A stretch of 64,000 nt of DNA, taken from positions 167,071 to 231,070 of the forward strand of contig QEOQ01000088.1 in assembly GCA_010279815.1 (NCBI GenBank), written 5' to 3'. Position 1 is the first letter of the stretch; every line of letters starts with the position of its first letter. The DNA is from Brachionus plicatilis (lineage: Eukaryota; Rotifera; Eurotatoria; Ploima; Brachionidae). Under the pieces are notes generated by a model that was not told the DNA's origin, ran no database searches, and worked only from the letters and a program-made list of their open reading frames with translations. A program made the translations under genes and the position numbers. Positions 36,898 to 46,505 of the stretch are shown piece by piece.

Positions 36898-38146
36898 ATT
36901 TCTATTAGATGAAATTTATATCGAATTTTTTGACATTGTATTTTAAATTCAAATCAAATAGTAATTACTGTTTTCTTTTCATTTTGATATTTTAAAATTT
37001 CAAATTTTTTGTTTTCTAAATGAATATCCCTCTTTATATTTGTTTCAAATAAAGCTGTTCGATTTTGGAATTTATATAATTAATTTCAATTCGAAAAATT
37101 AAAAAAAAATTAAAACGCTCAACCGCCTTTTTTGCTAACTACTGTTGATTTAAACAAAAAATAAGAACTAAATAAAATTTTTCACGCAATTAATACCTCA
37201 AAAAAACTCCTCTAACCATTTAATAATATAATATATATATGCGATAATTTTACCTTTTTTAAAAATGAAATATCTACTGTATTTTACAATATTTCAAAAA
37301 ATATATTTTAAAAAATATTTTATTTATTGTTTTCATATCTTTTGATGAATTTGCCGAAAAAAATTAAATTCGAAAGACTTATATACCAAAATTGACGCTA
37401 ATTTTAATATTTTTGTTAAGAAAAAGCAAAAAAAGTAATCTTATAAAAGTAATCAAATAGCTAAATGAATCGTTTCAAATTTCTAATTAAATCATTCAAC
37501 AAAAGAAACACGAACCATTATAGTTTATTTTGTCATAAACAATGGCTCATCGGAAATCCTTTGACATTTTTATGAATTAAATTTGTATCGGTTTTTTCTA
37601 CCTTAAACCTTTTCTGCTTGAGCCTATTCAATTTCAAAATAAAATCTTAATTGAAATCGATTCGTAATTCAACACAAAAAAAAAATAAATTTTTGATAAT
37701 TTCCAATTTTTTTCTTAAATTATGCGACAAAATTTGTAGCCCTGAGTGCCAAATTTATCATAAATATGCCTATTTATGTCTTCATACTAGTTCGATTTAG
37801 TCGCGGCAAAGCTTCTATTAATTATTTCCTTCTCGGTTTTTGCGCTCACTCTTTCCGTACACCAGAGATGATCTTAACGAGAAATAATTATTTTTATTAA
37901 AATTTTTGTTTTATCCAAAATTCAATAGATTTTCATCTCTTGTATGCAAAATTTATTTGTATTTCTCATCTTTACCTTAAAAAGAGTCTGGCCGCTCAAA
38001 TCTTTAGAGTTCTTTATCACAGAATGACTTGTATTAAGATAAGTTAACATTTTGTTTTACGATAAAATGTAATTTTATCTCAAGTTTAAAAATAATTAAT
38101 TTTTTTCATAAATGTTTTAGTTCATAAATTGTTTGGTTATTGCTCT

Positions 38147-38444
38147 CACATCATAGTGAATGTGAGCGACCCGGTCACTTTGGAGTGCATGGTGTCGGGC
38201 GAGCCAAGACCCAGGATAAGCTGGCTCAAAGATGGTCATGTGCTGGATATCGACCATCTAAAATCATATATTCGCCGCGACCCTGGGCAGACACAACAAG
38301 TCAAACGCGGGCTCCTACCAATGCAGAGGCCACAACGAATACGGCACTGCCACAAGTCACAACGCCAGCTTGATAATCTCATTTCTGAGAGAGGACTTTC
38401 GCGACATGCCCAAGAGTCGACAGGTCAAGTCGGGCACTCAGGTC
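38147..38444 (+). pseudogene. Roundabout (Robo) receptor Ig1-Ig2 fragment, broken
   Basis: One frame reads VNVSDPVTLECMVSGEPRP, then RISWLKDGHVLDIDHLKSYI, the first half of an Ig domain with the B-strand Cys and C-strand Trp. From about 38286 a different frame reads NAGSYQCRGHNEYG, then TATSHNASLIISFLREDFRD. This is the F/G-strand and the distinctive Robo Ig1-Ig2 linker (SHNASL..LRDDFR). The middle of the domain (about 20-30 residues) is missing at the frame change, and the frame stops in Ig2. No signal peptide, transmembrane segment or other Ig exon is present. GC content is far above its surroundings. The fragment begins within bases of the end of repeat A. Confidence 0.75.
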
Positions 38445-38918
38445 AGGTCATAAGGGTTAAGGGTTCATGGTTTAATGTGGTCATGATCATGAACTTGACC
38501 ACATGATCATAGAAAACTCATTAGTTCTTGATCATGAACTTCGAGTTGCCACAAAATAAATTCTTTTTGAAAAATCATTAGGCTTTATTTCTAAAAAAAA
38601 AAGTATTTTATTGAAATCTAAAGAAAAAAAAGAAAATTTTAAATTTTGATCAAAAATATAATGTTTTTTCATAAAAATTGAATAAAATTCATAAGAATTT
38701 TATGACCACCAAATAGTTCGAAAATTAGGGTTTAATAAAGTCTATTGAATTTTTAATTTTTTAAAGAAACATTAAGTTCTTCTAGAAAATATGAAAAAAA
38801 GAAAATTGAGTTATTTTTCCTTAAAATGAGATCAAAGCTGATCTCATTTTCATTTTTGTCATAGGCTTTAAGTAGACTAAGCGGCACTGCTTTATTAGAA
38901 TGGTGAGACAGCTGGTTG
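38445..38918. other. AT-rich filler between gene fragments
   Basis: No gene is recognised. The Tudor frame on the minus strand may run a little into this region (stop near 38919). Confidence 0.35.
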
Positions 38919-39490
38919 TCACTGCATTTTACCGTAGCTCGGAAAAAATTCATATTTTCCCACCGAGCTGACAAAGCAAGTATGAGCCGACTCGGTGCAA
39001 GACTCGCCGCTCTCCTGGTTCAGCTTGCTGAAAATTTTGACCGGTGGTATGGCGGCAAATTGGCTGGTCAATGGGTACAGGTTGCCAAGGTTCAAGTAGT
39101 CATATGTGCCATAGTCAATGTAAATGAGTCTTATCAAGCTCTTGTCCAAATTTGTTATTTTAGCTCTGTACCAGAGATTGTCTCTTGGACTAAAGGCACC
39201 ACGGATCGAGTTCAGAAAAATAAAATCATACTTTTTTTTGGCTGCGAATCGCGCCAAATAGTGCCTATTTTTTTCATAAAATTCAAGCTCTTTTTCGAAT
39301 AGGTCGTACTCATTAAAATTTTCACCTAATAAATTCACATAAAACTCATTAGTTGAATAGACTTCACAAATTTTGAACAAAAATGTCTTGTCCGAGTTGA
39401 GATTGAGGTTTTTGCGCGGCAAATCATCGATTTTGAATCGATGATTTTTGCCATATTTAAAACTAAAGCTGCCACTGTGGCTTATGTATT
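38919..39490 (-). pseudogene. Tudor-domain gene fragment
   Basis: The minus-strand frame is open from about 39490 to 38919 with no convincing ATG (a TTG lies at 39422). It contains FSPRDNLWYRAKITNLDKS, then LIRLIYIDYGTYDYLNLGNL, then YPLTSQFAAIPP, a classical Tudor core (WYRA...IDYG) with the usual post-core Pro region. Tudor domains bind methylarginine and are typical of piRNA/germ-granule proteins. After VKIFSKLNQ the similarity fades. No neighbouring exons of the same gene are visible, so it is probably a captured or truncated fragment. Confidence 0.65.
39421..39447. repeat. Perfect palindrome inside the Tudor fragment
   Basis: AAATCATCGATT and AATCGATGATTT pair around TTG. The minus-strand Tudor frame reads through it. 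Confidence 0.7.
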
Positions 39491-39606
39491 TTTGTTAAGA
39501 TTTTCCAGGAGGAAGATCTTTTTCTTCTCACGGCCCTATTCCACACTAAGATGAAACCTTAGATGAAACCCCAAAAATTAGAAAAAAAAAGTTATAAACC
39601 CACAAG

Positions 39607-39850
39607 AAGGAACCTCTTGCGCCCTTTGTGGCGATTATCCAAACGGCATTCACTATGGAATTACCACTTGCGAAGCTTGCAAATGCTTCTTCCATAGGAA
39701 TTATGATAAGAATTTCAAATGGAAGTAATTAGGAGATTGCACAGTAGATATTAAAAATCGCAATTGCCAACATTGTCGACTTAAAAAGTGCTTCAATGTT
39801 GGCATCGCGAGATTTTGATATCGTCGAGTTCGCCGCTCACATTTTTGCCT
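39607..39850 (+). pseudogene. Nuclear hormone receptor DNA-binding domain pseudogene
   Basis: The plus strand reads TSCALCGDYPNGIHYGITTC, then EACKCFFHRNYDKNFKWK, stop, then LGDCTVDIKNRNCQHCRLKK, then CFNVGIARF, stop. All eight zinc-ligand Cys of the two C4 fingers are recognisable, as are the P-box CEACK and the CQHCRLKKC.NVG signature. A TAA between the fingers and a TGA after them break the frame. No intron separates the fingers, and no ligand-binding domain or start exon is near. It is a dead fragment, and its subfamily is not determined. Confidence 0.8.
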
Positions 39851-40246
39851 GTACATAACATTGACGAAAATTGTATTGTCGATAATTTTTTTTTTACCGC
39901 CCTCTGTCAAATTGACGCGCAAAAAAAGTTTATTTAAATTTTATCTAATTTTTGGAAAAAATAGTAAAAAAAAAAAAATAATATTAATAATGTAAATTTT
40001 ATTTTTTAATTACTTTTATAATAATTTTTTATACATATTTACAACAAACAGCTTTTATAAACCATTAAATAAAATTTTTAAATTTAATTAACTGAATAAA
40101 GAATAATTTAATTAATTCTAGGTGCAAAGTAATTACAGCGGTGACGATTTTGACAATGACTTTTGTCCCATCGCTTCTTGAGAAATAAAAAAGCAAAAAA
40201 AAGCGCAATTTAATCTAATTATTTCATTGATAAATTTTTCAGTGGT

Positions 40247-40274
40247 TAACCTAAACCCTAACCCTAACCCTAAA
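40247..40274. repeat. Telomere-like CCCTAA repeat
   Basis: About three and a half units: AACCTAAACCCTAACCCTAACCCTAA in abbreviated form is (CCTAAA)(CCCTAA)3. It is interstitial and lies about 230 bp from the dynein fragment breakpoint at 40507. Confidence 0.75.
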
Positions 40275-40506
40275 TTCAAACGAAAGGATGTTGGAGCTAA
40301 AATTTCTAAAGGAAATATATTTTATAAATAGCAACCTTTTTAATAAAAACCAATTAATATTAAATTAATTTAGGAAAGCCTAGGATTTGATCATATGTAA
40401 AAAAGAAGAAAAAGGGGAAGGAACCAGCAAGCGTGAGAGAAAAAGAGATTTTCCAGGAGGAAAATCTTTCTTCTAACGACGTGGCTTTCTTCTAATGACG
40501 CGAAAT

Positions 40507-42541
40507 ATTCTGTGGAGCCTGCTCTGCATGTCCTGGGCCTTGAACTTTTCTTGCAAGGCCTCAATGTCGTCCTTGATGCGCTGGATCAGCTGAGTTTGGT
40601 AGTCGCGAATGGCGCCCCGGATGTTAGGCCGGACAAACAGAGCTTTGAAGTGCGAAAATATTCGGAACATTTTTCATCATTTTTGACTTTGCTCAGTTGG
40701 TCGCGAAGTCTGGCGATCACCACTTTTTCGATGCGTTCATCGTAGCGCCATGTGGTCGACTCCCACAGCTTCTGGCCCTCTTCCGAAATGTCCAACGCGT
40801 CAACTTCCTTCACTTTTTCATAGGCCAGATGAACCTCCTCTATGACATTGACGTCAGCCACGTCCACGCCGGCTTCCGCTGCATTGAACGAATTTACTGG
40901 TCTGAGCACGCGGCTTATTACCGAGCTAAGTTGTTCGTGTTGGCGCCGAAAAACTCTATTAATAGAAGCCGGTAGTAGAGATGCATGTGGGACACGTTTA
41001 ACCTCCACACATTTTTGTTTTCGTCACTGGCCAAGTCACTGAGGATGGCCGTCAGGCGTTCGAACTCGTCGTCCCACGCTTGGAACACCCTGAAGCAGGC
41101 CTCCATTATTTTTTCAAAGTCGTCAAAGTTGATGATCATGAGCCGCTGTGTGGACAGTACTTTGAGAATTTTGGTGGTGAGGTCGTTGGAAATGGCTTCG
41201 ATTAGCTTGAGCGCCCGGTTCATCGGGTATCTTGTGTTCCGGATTCGTCTCATGTGATTGAAGATGCTCTTAATGGCCAGCGTTATTTTTGCCAGCTCGG
41301 TGGCTGATATTAGCTCGTTGAGCTGAAAGTCTTTCATCAAAATGTTGTAGTCTTTGGCTGTTTCGAAGGCTTCTTTTAGGCCTGTGTCTGAATCGAAGCT
41401 TTCTGTGGCCATGAAACGTTTTCCGTGCCGAAGAATGTCCAGTGTAAGTTTTACTTCGATAGATTCGCGTTTTTCCAATATTCGGTTCAAGGCGCGCTCT
41501 AAATTCAGCCAAAAGCTTATTTCTTGAAGCACTGTTCCAGTTGATTGATCGCAGTCCAATTCTGTCACCTTTGAACACATTAGATTAAAAGAATCAATTA
41601 AATTTTTATTTTTTTAATTTAGTTTAATTTAGTTTAAATAAAATTTAGCCCAAAAAAATAAAAATTTTAATGCTTATAATAAATTATTTGAAAATTTTTT
41701 ACAAAATCTGTAAAAATTAAGTTAATATTATAAAATATTAAGAACTTCAAAGTAGAAATTTACTTAATCGTTCTCTTGATCACAAATAATTTAAGCTTTT
41801 AATTAATCAGAAATTATTTGAAAAAACTTACCTGCAAGAAGTTGGTTTTCGCATTAAAGAATATCTAAGTAAACAAAAAAAATTGACATGATCACAAGAC
41901 TCAAAAAAAAATCTTAAAAAGTTTTAATTAAATTTTTGTTAAAAACCAATAACTAAAAGTAAAAAAAATAGTAATACTAATACTGTATGGTTTTTCACCA
42001 TAAGATGCAATCTTTAGTTATTTATTATCTTATAAAGTTTCCTTAATTTCAATAATAAGCTCATGATTATATAAGATTAGAAAATAAACAATTAATACCA
42101 AAAACTAAAATTTACTTTTTTTATTTCCTTGATCCATTTATTGACGCCCGATTGAAGCTGATCTAAAAAGTTGGTATCATCGACTTTGTCTGAAAAATCA
42201 TCAACTTTAGGCCTTTTATTTTCATCAGTAGATTTTTTAATCATCTGCAAAACAGTCGGATGAATGACAAGATTAATTTCGGGTATTTCAATATTCTGCT
42301 GCAAATGAAGCAAACCCATCCTTACTTCAGCAATTTTTTTTTCCATTTGATTAGTAAATTGATCACCACCATACAAACTCTGTGTCGCACCGGATGGAAT
42401 GTCGCCAGCGCCGCCAGAACTTAGCTTAGATTGTTTGTTCAAAATTTTGCTTGTATCCGAGTCTGGCTCTTGCTTCCGTTTGGCAGCTGGTCCCAAGTCG
42501 ACTGACATTGATTGATCATTGTCACTAAGCTCGATCATTAC
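40507..42541 (-). pseudogene. Cytoplasmic dynein heavy-chain tail fragment, frameshifted (inverted copy)
   Basis: Exons are 42541(ATG 42538)-42116, a possible 33-nt exon 41864-41832, and 41568-40507. Exon 1 includes [20 protein letters not shown] and [18 protein letters not shown]. The last exon starts [20 protein letters not shown] and includes FRRQHEQL and [20 protein letters not shown]. This is the N-terminal tail (dimerisation and intermediate-chain binding region) of cytoplasmic dynein 1 heavy chain. Compared with the + copy at 48611 it has one-base losses in a T run near 40945 and an A run near 40673, each breaking the frame. Similarity stops inside a codon after QSRLHRI at 40507. It keeps the 38-39 conserved exon-1 residues that the + copy lost. 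Confidence 0.85.
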
Positions 42542-42617
42542 TCCCAATCTTTATATTTTCTAAATTATTGATTATTATCAATATTACCCACAAGTAGGAA
42601 CCAAAAAACTAAAATTT

Positions 42618-43395
42618 TTAGTTTTTTGAATTTAGAAGGGTCGCTAAGTTTTGAACTCTTTCCAGCGGATTGGGACGCTGACAGACTGGAATTTGGAATA
42701 TTTTTTTTATTTTGCTAATATTTTTAAATTCAAAATTAGGACTTGATTTTTCGATCGAGTCACTCGAAAGATGAATTAAATTTTCATTGTTGACCTTTTT
42801 TTTGGGAGAACTGACACAGTTTGGAGTTGAAACCAGAGGTGAACTTGGAATGGTCTCTTTTGGCCATCCATTTATGTTATTGATTATGGGACGAGCGTTT
42901 TCTATCGTCCCATAATCAATTACATAAATGTTTGATCAATTAGAACTGAGCGAACGTTTGAGATCTGTGAAACTGCATTTCCAAGCAAAAAGTCCCCACA
43001 AGTTGATTCCACCTTTTCGTTTGAATCTAAACTCAATTTGGCTTCATTTATCCGCTTGACAATTGACAAAAAAGTGCCAAGATCTGAAAAAATGCTGCTT
43101 AAGACAAAAATTTTTTAACTTTTTTAATTTCTACCTTTTTGTAGTTGTTCACAGTATGGAATAGATTGGTTGTGGAAATGTTTTATAAAGTTAGATAGTT
43201 GAATTTTATTTTCAGATAAGTTTAGTAAGTCAGGATGTATTTGATATACTTGTTGAACAATCTAATTTATTTAGAAATAATTTTAAAAAATTTTAAAAAA
43301 ATTTTATTCACTTTTTTGTATATGTTCTCAATGAAATATATTCGGCTATCGATTTCCTCCAGTTCTTTGAAGATTTGGTCCGAGAAATTGTTCAT
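42618..43395 (-). pseudogene. Tudor-domain gene, 5' part, one-base frameshift
   Basis: Exons are 43395-43312 (ATG, MNNFSDQIFKELEEIDSRIY), 43261-43135 (IVQQVYQIHPDLLNL...) and 43083 onward (LGTFLSIVKRINEAKL...). All are GT-AG with agreeing phases. Exon 3 reads CGDFLLGNAVSQISNVRSVL, then IDQ, and hits a stop at 42920-42922. The next frame, however, reads NIYVIDYGTIENARPIINNI, then NGWPKETIPSSPLVS, and stays open to 42618. RSVL-ID...IYVIDYGTIE is a Tudor core, so a single-base loss near 42932 probably separates the two. The N-terminal region is helical and unrecognised. If the shift is real, the product would be 124 aa without a Tudor fold. Confidence 0.65.
42869..42930. repeat. 25-bp-arm palindrome within the Tudor core
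   Basis: CATTTATGTTATTGATTATG plus GGACG and its reverse complement (one mismatch) surround a 12-base loop. The palindrome coincides with the codons of YVIDYGT...RPIINNI and with the site of the frame break. Confidence 0.8.
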
Positions 43396-43698
43396 TTTTG
43401 CCTTGATTTGCGAGGAACGAGCGGTCGCGTGACGAGCATATTAAGCAGACGTGAGCATGCGTACAGAATATAACAGACTTTTTAAAAAAATTCTTGACGT
43501 AACTAAGATTAGTATACGCATAACAAAATAGAACGAAGAAGAACTCAATATTTTATATTTATGCATATAAAACCTAACATTTTTTTTAAATTATTTTTTT
43601 ATTTAAAACGATATATGAATATATTGAGCTATAAAATATTCAAAAAAAAAAAACAGTTAAGATTAGCCAAGAAAAAAAAATTGAATTTAATAATAAAT
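43396..43698. other. Flank of the Tudor gene
   Basis: The probable promoter/5' side of the minus-strand Tudor gene (GAGCGGTCGCGTGACGAGC near 43415-43435 is a GC-rich patch). Nothing else is recognised. Confidence 0.35.
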
Positions 43699-44548
43699 AG
43701 TGTTGGGGGGCCGGACTACGGCCAGTTTAAACGGCCTATTTTGGCTGTGAATTTAAGGGCCGCATTTTAGACCCTCCGTCGGCCCTCTGTCGATCGTCTT
43801 TAAAAAGGCCGATCTTTCCAGGGCTGGTCACCAGACAGACCGACCGTGAAGTGGCCGGCCAACTGAAAAGCCGTTAAACGGCTGACCGTGTGCAGACCGG
43901 CCGGCCACCAAACGGTCCAAAAAAAAATTTTACTTCGATGCTTAAAAAAATATTATAGGCATTAAAAGTAGCATTCATTTAAAATTTAAAAAAAAAATTA
44001 AATTTGATTTTATTTTAAGAATTTTATTTCAAATAATTTGTTTAGATTAATTTATGAAAATTTATTGAAAGAAAATAAAAAAAATAAAGACTAAAATAAA
44101 ATAGGTTTTCATCATCGGTTTTTATTAATTTAATTTTTTAATTTATTAAATTATTCTTTAATAAAAAACATTCTAAAATTCCGAATTCTAAATTTATGAT
44201 TTAATGATTTTTGAAAAAAATCGAAAAAATTATGGTTAATAATTAAAAATTACCTAATCCAAGAATTTGATAAATAAATAATGACTATAAATTTTTTTTA
44301 AACATCTTGGTAAAATTTTTTTTTTGGACCGTTTTGTGGCCGGCCAGTCTGCACACGGTCGGCCGTCACCTCACGGTCTTCTAGAATTTGACCGGCCATT
44401 TCACGGTCAGTCTGTCAGTTGGCCGCGGCTTGGCCGGCCAGTCACGGTCATTGGCCGTTAAATGAACCGGCCGCTAGCACTGCTGGCCACGGTCTCGGCC
44501 ATTTTTTTTCTGACCGGCCATGTGGCCTCTCGACAGGCCCCCAACACT
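43699..44548. mobile_element. 850-bp GC-tipped TIR element, 10-bp target duplication
   Basis: The element begins AGTGTTGGGGGGCC and ends GGCCCCCAACACT. AATAATAAAT is duplicated at 43689-43698 and 44549-44558. The outer about 225 bp on each side are very GC-rich, full of GGCCGGCC, ACGGTC and GACCGGCC motifs, and partly inverted copies of each other (GACCGTGTGCAGACCGGCCG versus GGCCGGCCAGTCTGCACACG). The central about 380 bp are AT-rich and non-coding. It is a non-autonomous DNA transposon. The target-duplication size would suit a MULE, but the terminal sequence alone does not settle the family. Confidence 0.85.
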
Positions 44549-44558
44549 AATAATAAAT

Positions 44559-45122
44559 TTTATAAATAAAATTTTTAAAAAAAACTTTTTTTAAAGATCA
44601 AAAAGTCCAAAAAAAGTGAGTTTGAATTCAATTTATGGTTTAAATCTAACTTAAGTTTTATCAAGATAATTAATGTATTAGATTGCGCACAATTATTTAG
44701 AAAGGACTCAAATTAAAAAAATCACTTAAAATAACAAAATTTACTTTCAAGTTGAGTCGAAAAAGTTGTGCTATACAAACCTTCAATTTTAATTCATTTT
44801 ATATCTTAAATAGAAAACTCTAAAAAAAGATAAAAATTGAAAGAAGAGCTCTACAATAAAATTAAGTTAATAATAATAATTGAGTTAATTTGTATTTCTT
44901 CTTGTGACATTCTAAAAAGTAGTATTTAACTTTAGCAGCCATTTCTGTTAAATTTATCTGACACCACCTTGAAGCTTTTTGCTGACTTGGATTACGGGTG
45001 TAGATTAAAAAAGACAAAAACTTTCCCAATTTGTTTTAAAATGTAAAATCAGGCTGATCCTAGCTTTAAAATAAATAAAAATTGTATCATAAAGTTGAAT
45101 TTTTGATAAGTTGTTAGTAAAA
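44559..45122. other. AT-rich spacer, nothing recognised
   Basis: No ORF or repeat that I can support. Confidence 0.4.
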
Positions 45123-45483
45123 ATGTACGAAACCATCAAAAAAGATTTGTACAACTTTGTAAAAAGTTGTGCAAAACTTTCCAAAAGCTGAAGTTGTAAG
45201 ACGATTCACTGGTCATGGATACAAAAAACTTCCGGTTTATCGTTGGCTTGATGTTATAGAAAAAGATATAATTTTCAAGAGAAAATTAGGAAATGGTAGA
45301 CTTGCTAAAATTGCGACGAAACTAATGGTTTCTAAACTAAGAGCCTATTTTAATCATAAATCGGGTCAACATGTCTACCTTGTAGAGTGTATTAAGAAGC
45401 GACTTGGGCTAATGATGGGGCTTTTAAAAAAGACCTTTCCAAAAAAAGGTCATGAAAATGACTTTTTCAAACAAGGTCCTTGA
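45123..45483 (+). pseudogene. Tc1/mariner-type transposase N-terminal fragment
   Basis: An ATG at 45123 opens MYETIKKDLYNFVKSC..., which stops after KLSKS. The overlapping frame continues VVRRFTGHGYKKLPVYRWLD, then VIEKDI-x-FKRKLGNGRLAKIA, then TKLMVSKLRAYFNHKSGQ. The pattern (helix-turn-helix, then KxGxGR.AKI.TK..V.KL...F.HK.G.S) is the DNA-binding region of a Tc1-like transposase family. No DDE/D catalytic part follows. Instead, short AAAGACCT/AAGGTC repeats occur to 45500. A frameshift near 45180 also breaks it. Confidence 0.5.
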
Positions 45484-45595
45484 AAAAGACCTATTCAGTG
45501 GGCAGGGAAGTGGAAACCTGATCATTTGCGATGACAAAATAATATTTTTTTTTGCTCAACGAGGTCAGATTGATAAAAAATCCAAAAACTTTTGA

Positions 45596-45992
45596 TTAAT
45601 TGAGCGCAATCTGCTTTCCCCTCTGGATATCCTCATTGACAAAATGCTCAGAATTGCCCGCCCAGTAGATATCCAAAGGTTGAGCTTCATTTGAATCCAA
45701 TTCATCCAATAAACCTGGTGTTATGTCGAATACTTGAACAGCATCGCCAGCAAACGCTCTTAAACAACTTACTTTAAAATTTCTGAAGAAACTCGCATTT
45801 TTGCCATTTTCAATGAAGTGCATATTTTTGACCAGCACTTGCAAATTAGTACTTTTGTATGGCACCTGGAAAGTACAAGTGACTTTGGACACAGATAGCT
45901 TGAAGACAGTCAAAGGATATTTTTCGTAAAAAAAAATTAATGCATTGCTGAATTTTGTAGTAAAAAAAGATTTAAGGACCACATAAATTACA
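45596..45992 (-). CDS. Terminal exon of a Tudor-like gene fragment
   Basis: On the minus strand TTTTTATTTTTGTAG ends at 45993 as a strong splice acceptor. The exon then reads GVIYVVLKSFFTTKFSNALI..., LVKNMHFIENGKNASFF, CLRAFAGDAVQVFDITPGLL, DIYWAGNSEHFVNEDIQR and stops at 45596. There is no ATG at its beginning, so it needs an upstream exon that I cannot find before the foldback element at 46089. The AGDAVQVFDI...DIYWAGN pattern resembles the beta-strand region of extended Tudor modules, but this is a weak assignment. Confidence 0.4.
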
Positions 45993-46088
45993 CTACAAAA
46001 ATAAAAAAATTTTTAAACTTTTTTTCTTATTTTACAAAAATGGTTCTATTTTAAAAATTTGTACAAAAGATTTATATTTTTCATAATT

Positions 46089-46405
46089 CACTCTTCTTAA
46101 AAAGAAAAGCATGTATTGAATTTTGTTAAAAACAACTATTTTATATTGCTAAGTTTAAACTTTTTATTTATATAAACGAAATTAAACAAGATTTCTCCTT
46201 TTTTAATGAAAAAATCATCGCAAACTTAGCATCTTAAATTTATACTAACTTTTTATTTTTCTTAAAGAATTTTAAATCCATTAAAATAGTTAAAAAGGGA
46301 GAAATCTTGTTTAGATTCGTTTATAAAAATAAAAAGTTAAAACTTAACAATATAAAATAGTTTTTAACAATATTTAATACATGCTTTTCTCTTAAACAAA
46401 AGAGT
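46089..46405. repeat. 317-bp foldback element, about 115-bp arms
   Basis: CACTCTTC...AAGAAAAGCATGTATT and TTTTATATTGCTAAGTTTAA, with AACAAGATTTCTCCTTTTTT, are mirrored by AAAAAGGGAGAAATCTTGTT ... AATACATGCTTTTCT ... AAGAGTG on the right. The arms are about 90% identical. It sits between the minus-strand Tudor-like exon and the plus-strand RRM-Tudor gene. Confidence 0.85.
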
Positions 46406-46505
46406 GGAATAAAAAAAAATAAAGCTAAAAATTATTGTAAATTATTTATTATTTTTTCAAAAGAAAAACTATAAACTAAAAAAGACAATTTGACGTCATA
46501 TTAAC

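Larger units (their letters stand above)
34706..38146 (+). repeat. Long direct repeat, copy A
   Basis: From TTCTTTTTCAATTTAG to GTTTGGTTATTGCTCT this sequence is repeated in the same orientation at 55511-59266 with only scattered substitutions. Copy A has the 36149-36897 MULE insertion. It lacks two blocks that copy B has (56174-56760 and about 58098-58570). It contains a Tc1-type transposase fossil at about 35590-35700. I found no TG..CA ends, no tRNA-primer site and no target duplication, so an LTR is not supported. A segmental duplication or a composite element is more likely. Confidence 0.9.
39499..40475. repeat. Short direct repeats flanking the nuclear-receptor fragment
   Basis: ATTTTCCAGGAGGAAGATCT followed by TTTTCTTCT at 39499-39527 recurs as ATTTTCCAGGAGGAAAATCT followed by TTCTTCT at about 40449-40475. 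The copies bracket about 920 bp that holds the receptor pseudogene and the telomere-like motif. They may mark a repair or capture junction. The right copy lies about 30 bp from the dynein breakpoint. Confidence 0.6.

Noticed and set aside
42092..42547. Dynein exon 1 starting at 42547 or 48611 with MG
   Set aside because: The first codon there is TTG. The first ATG in frame is three codons downstream (MIELS.../MIEPS...), and a true upstream exon may be missing in both copies.
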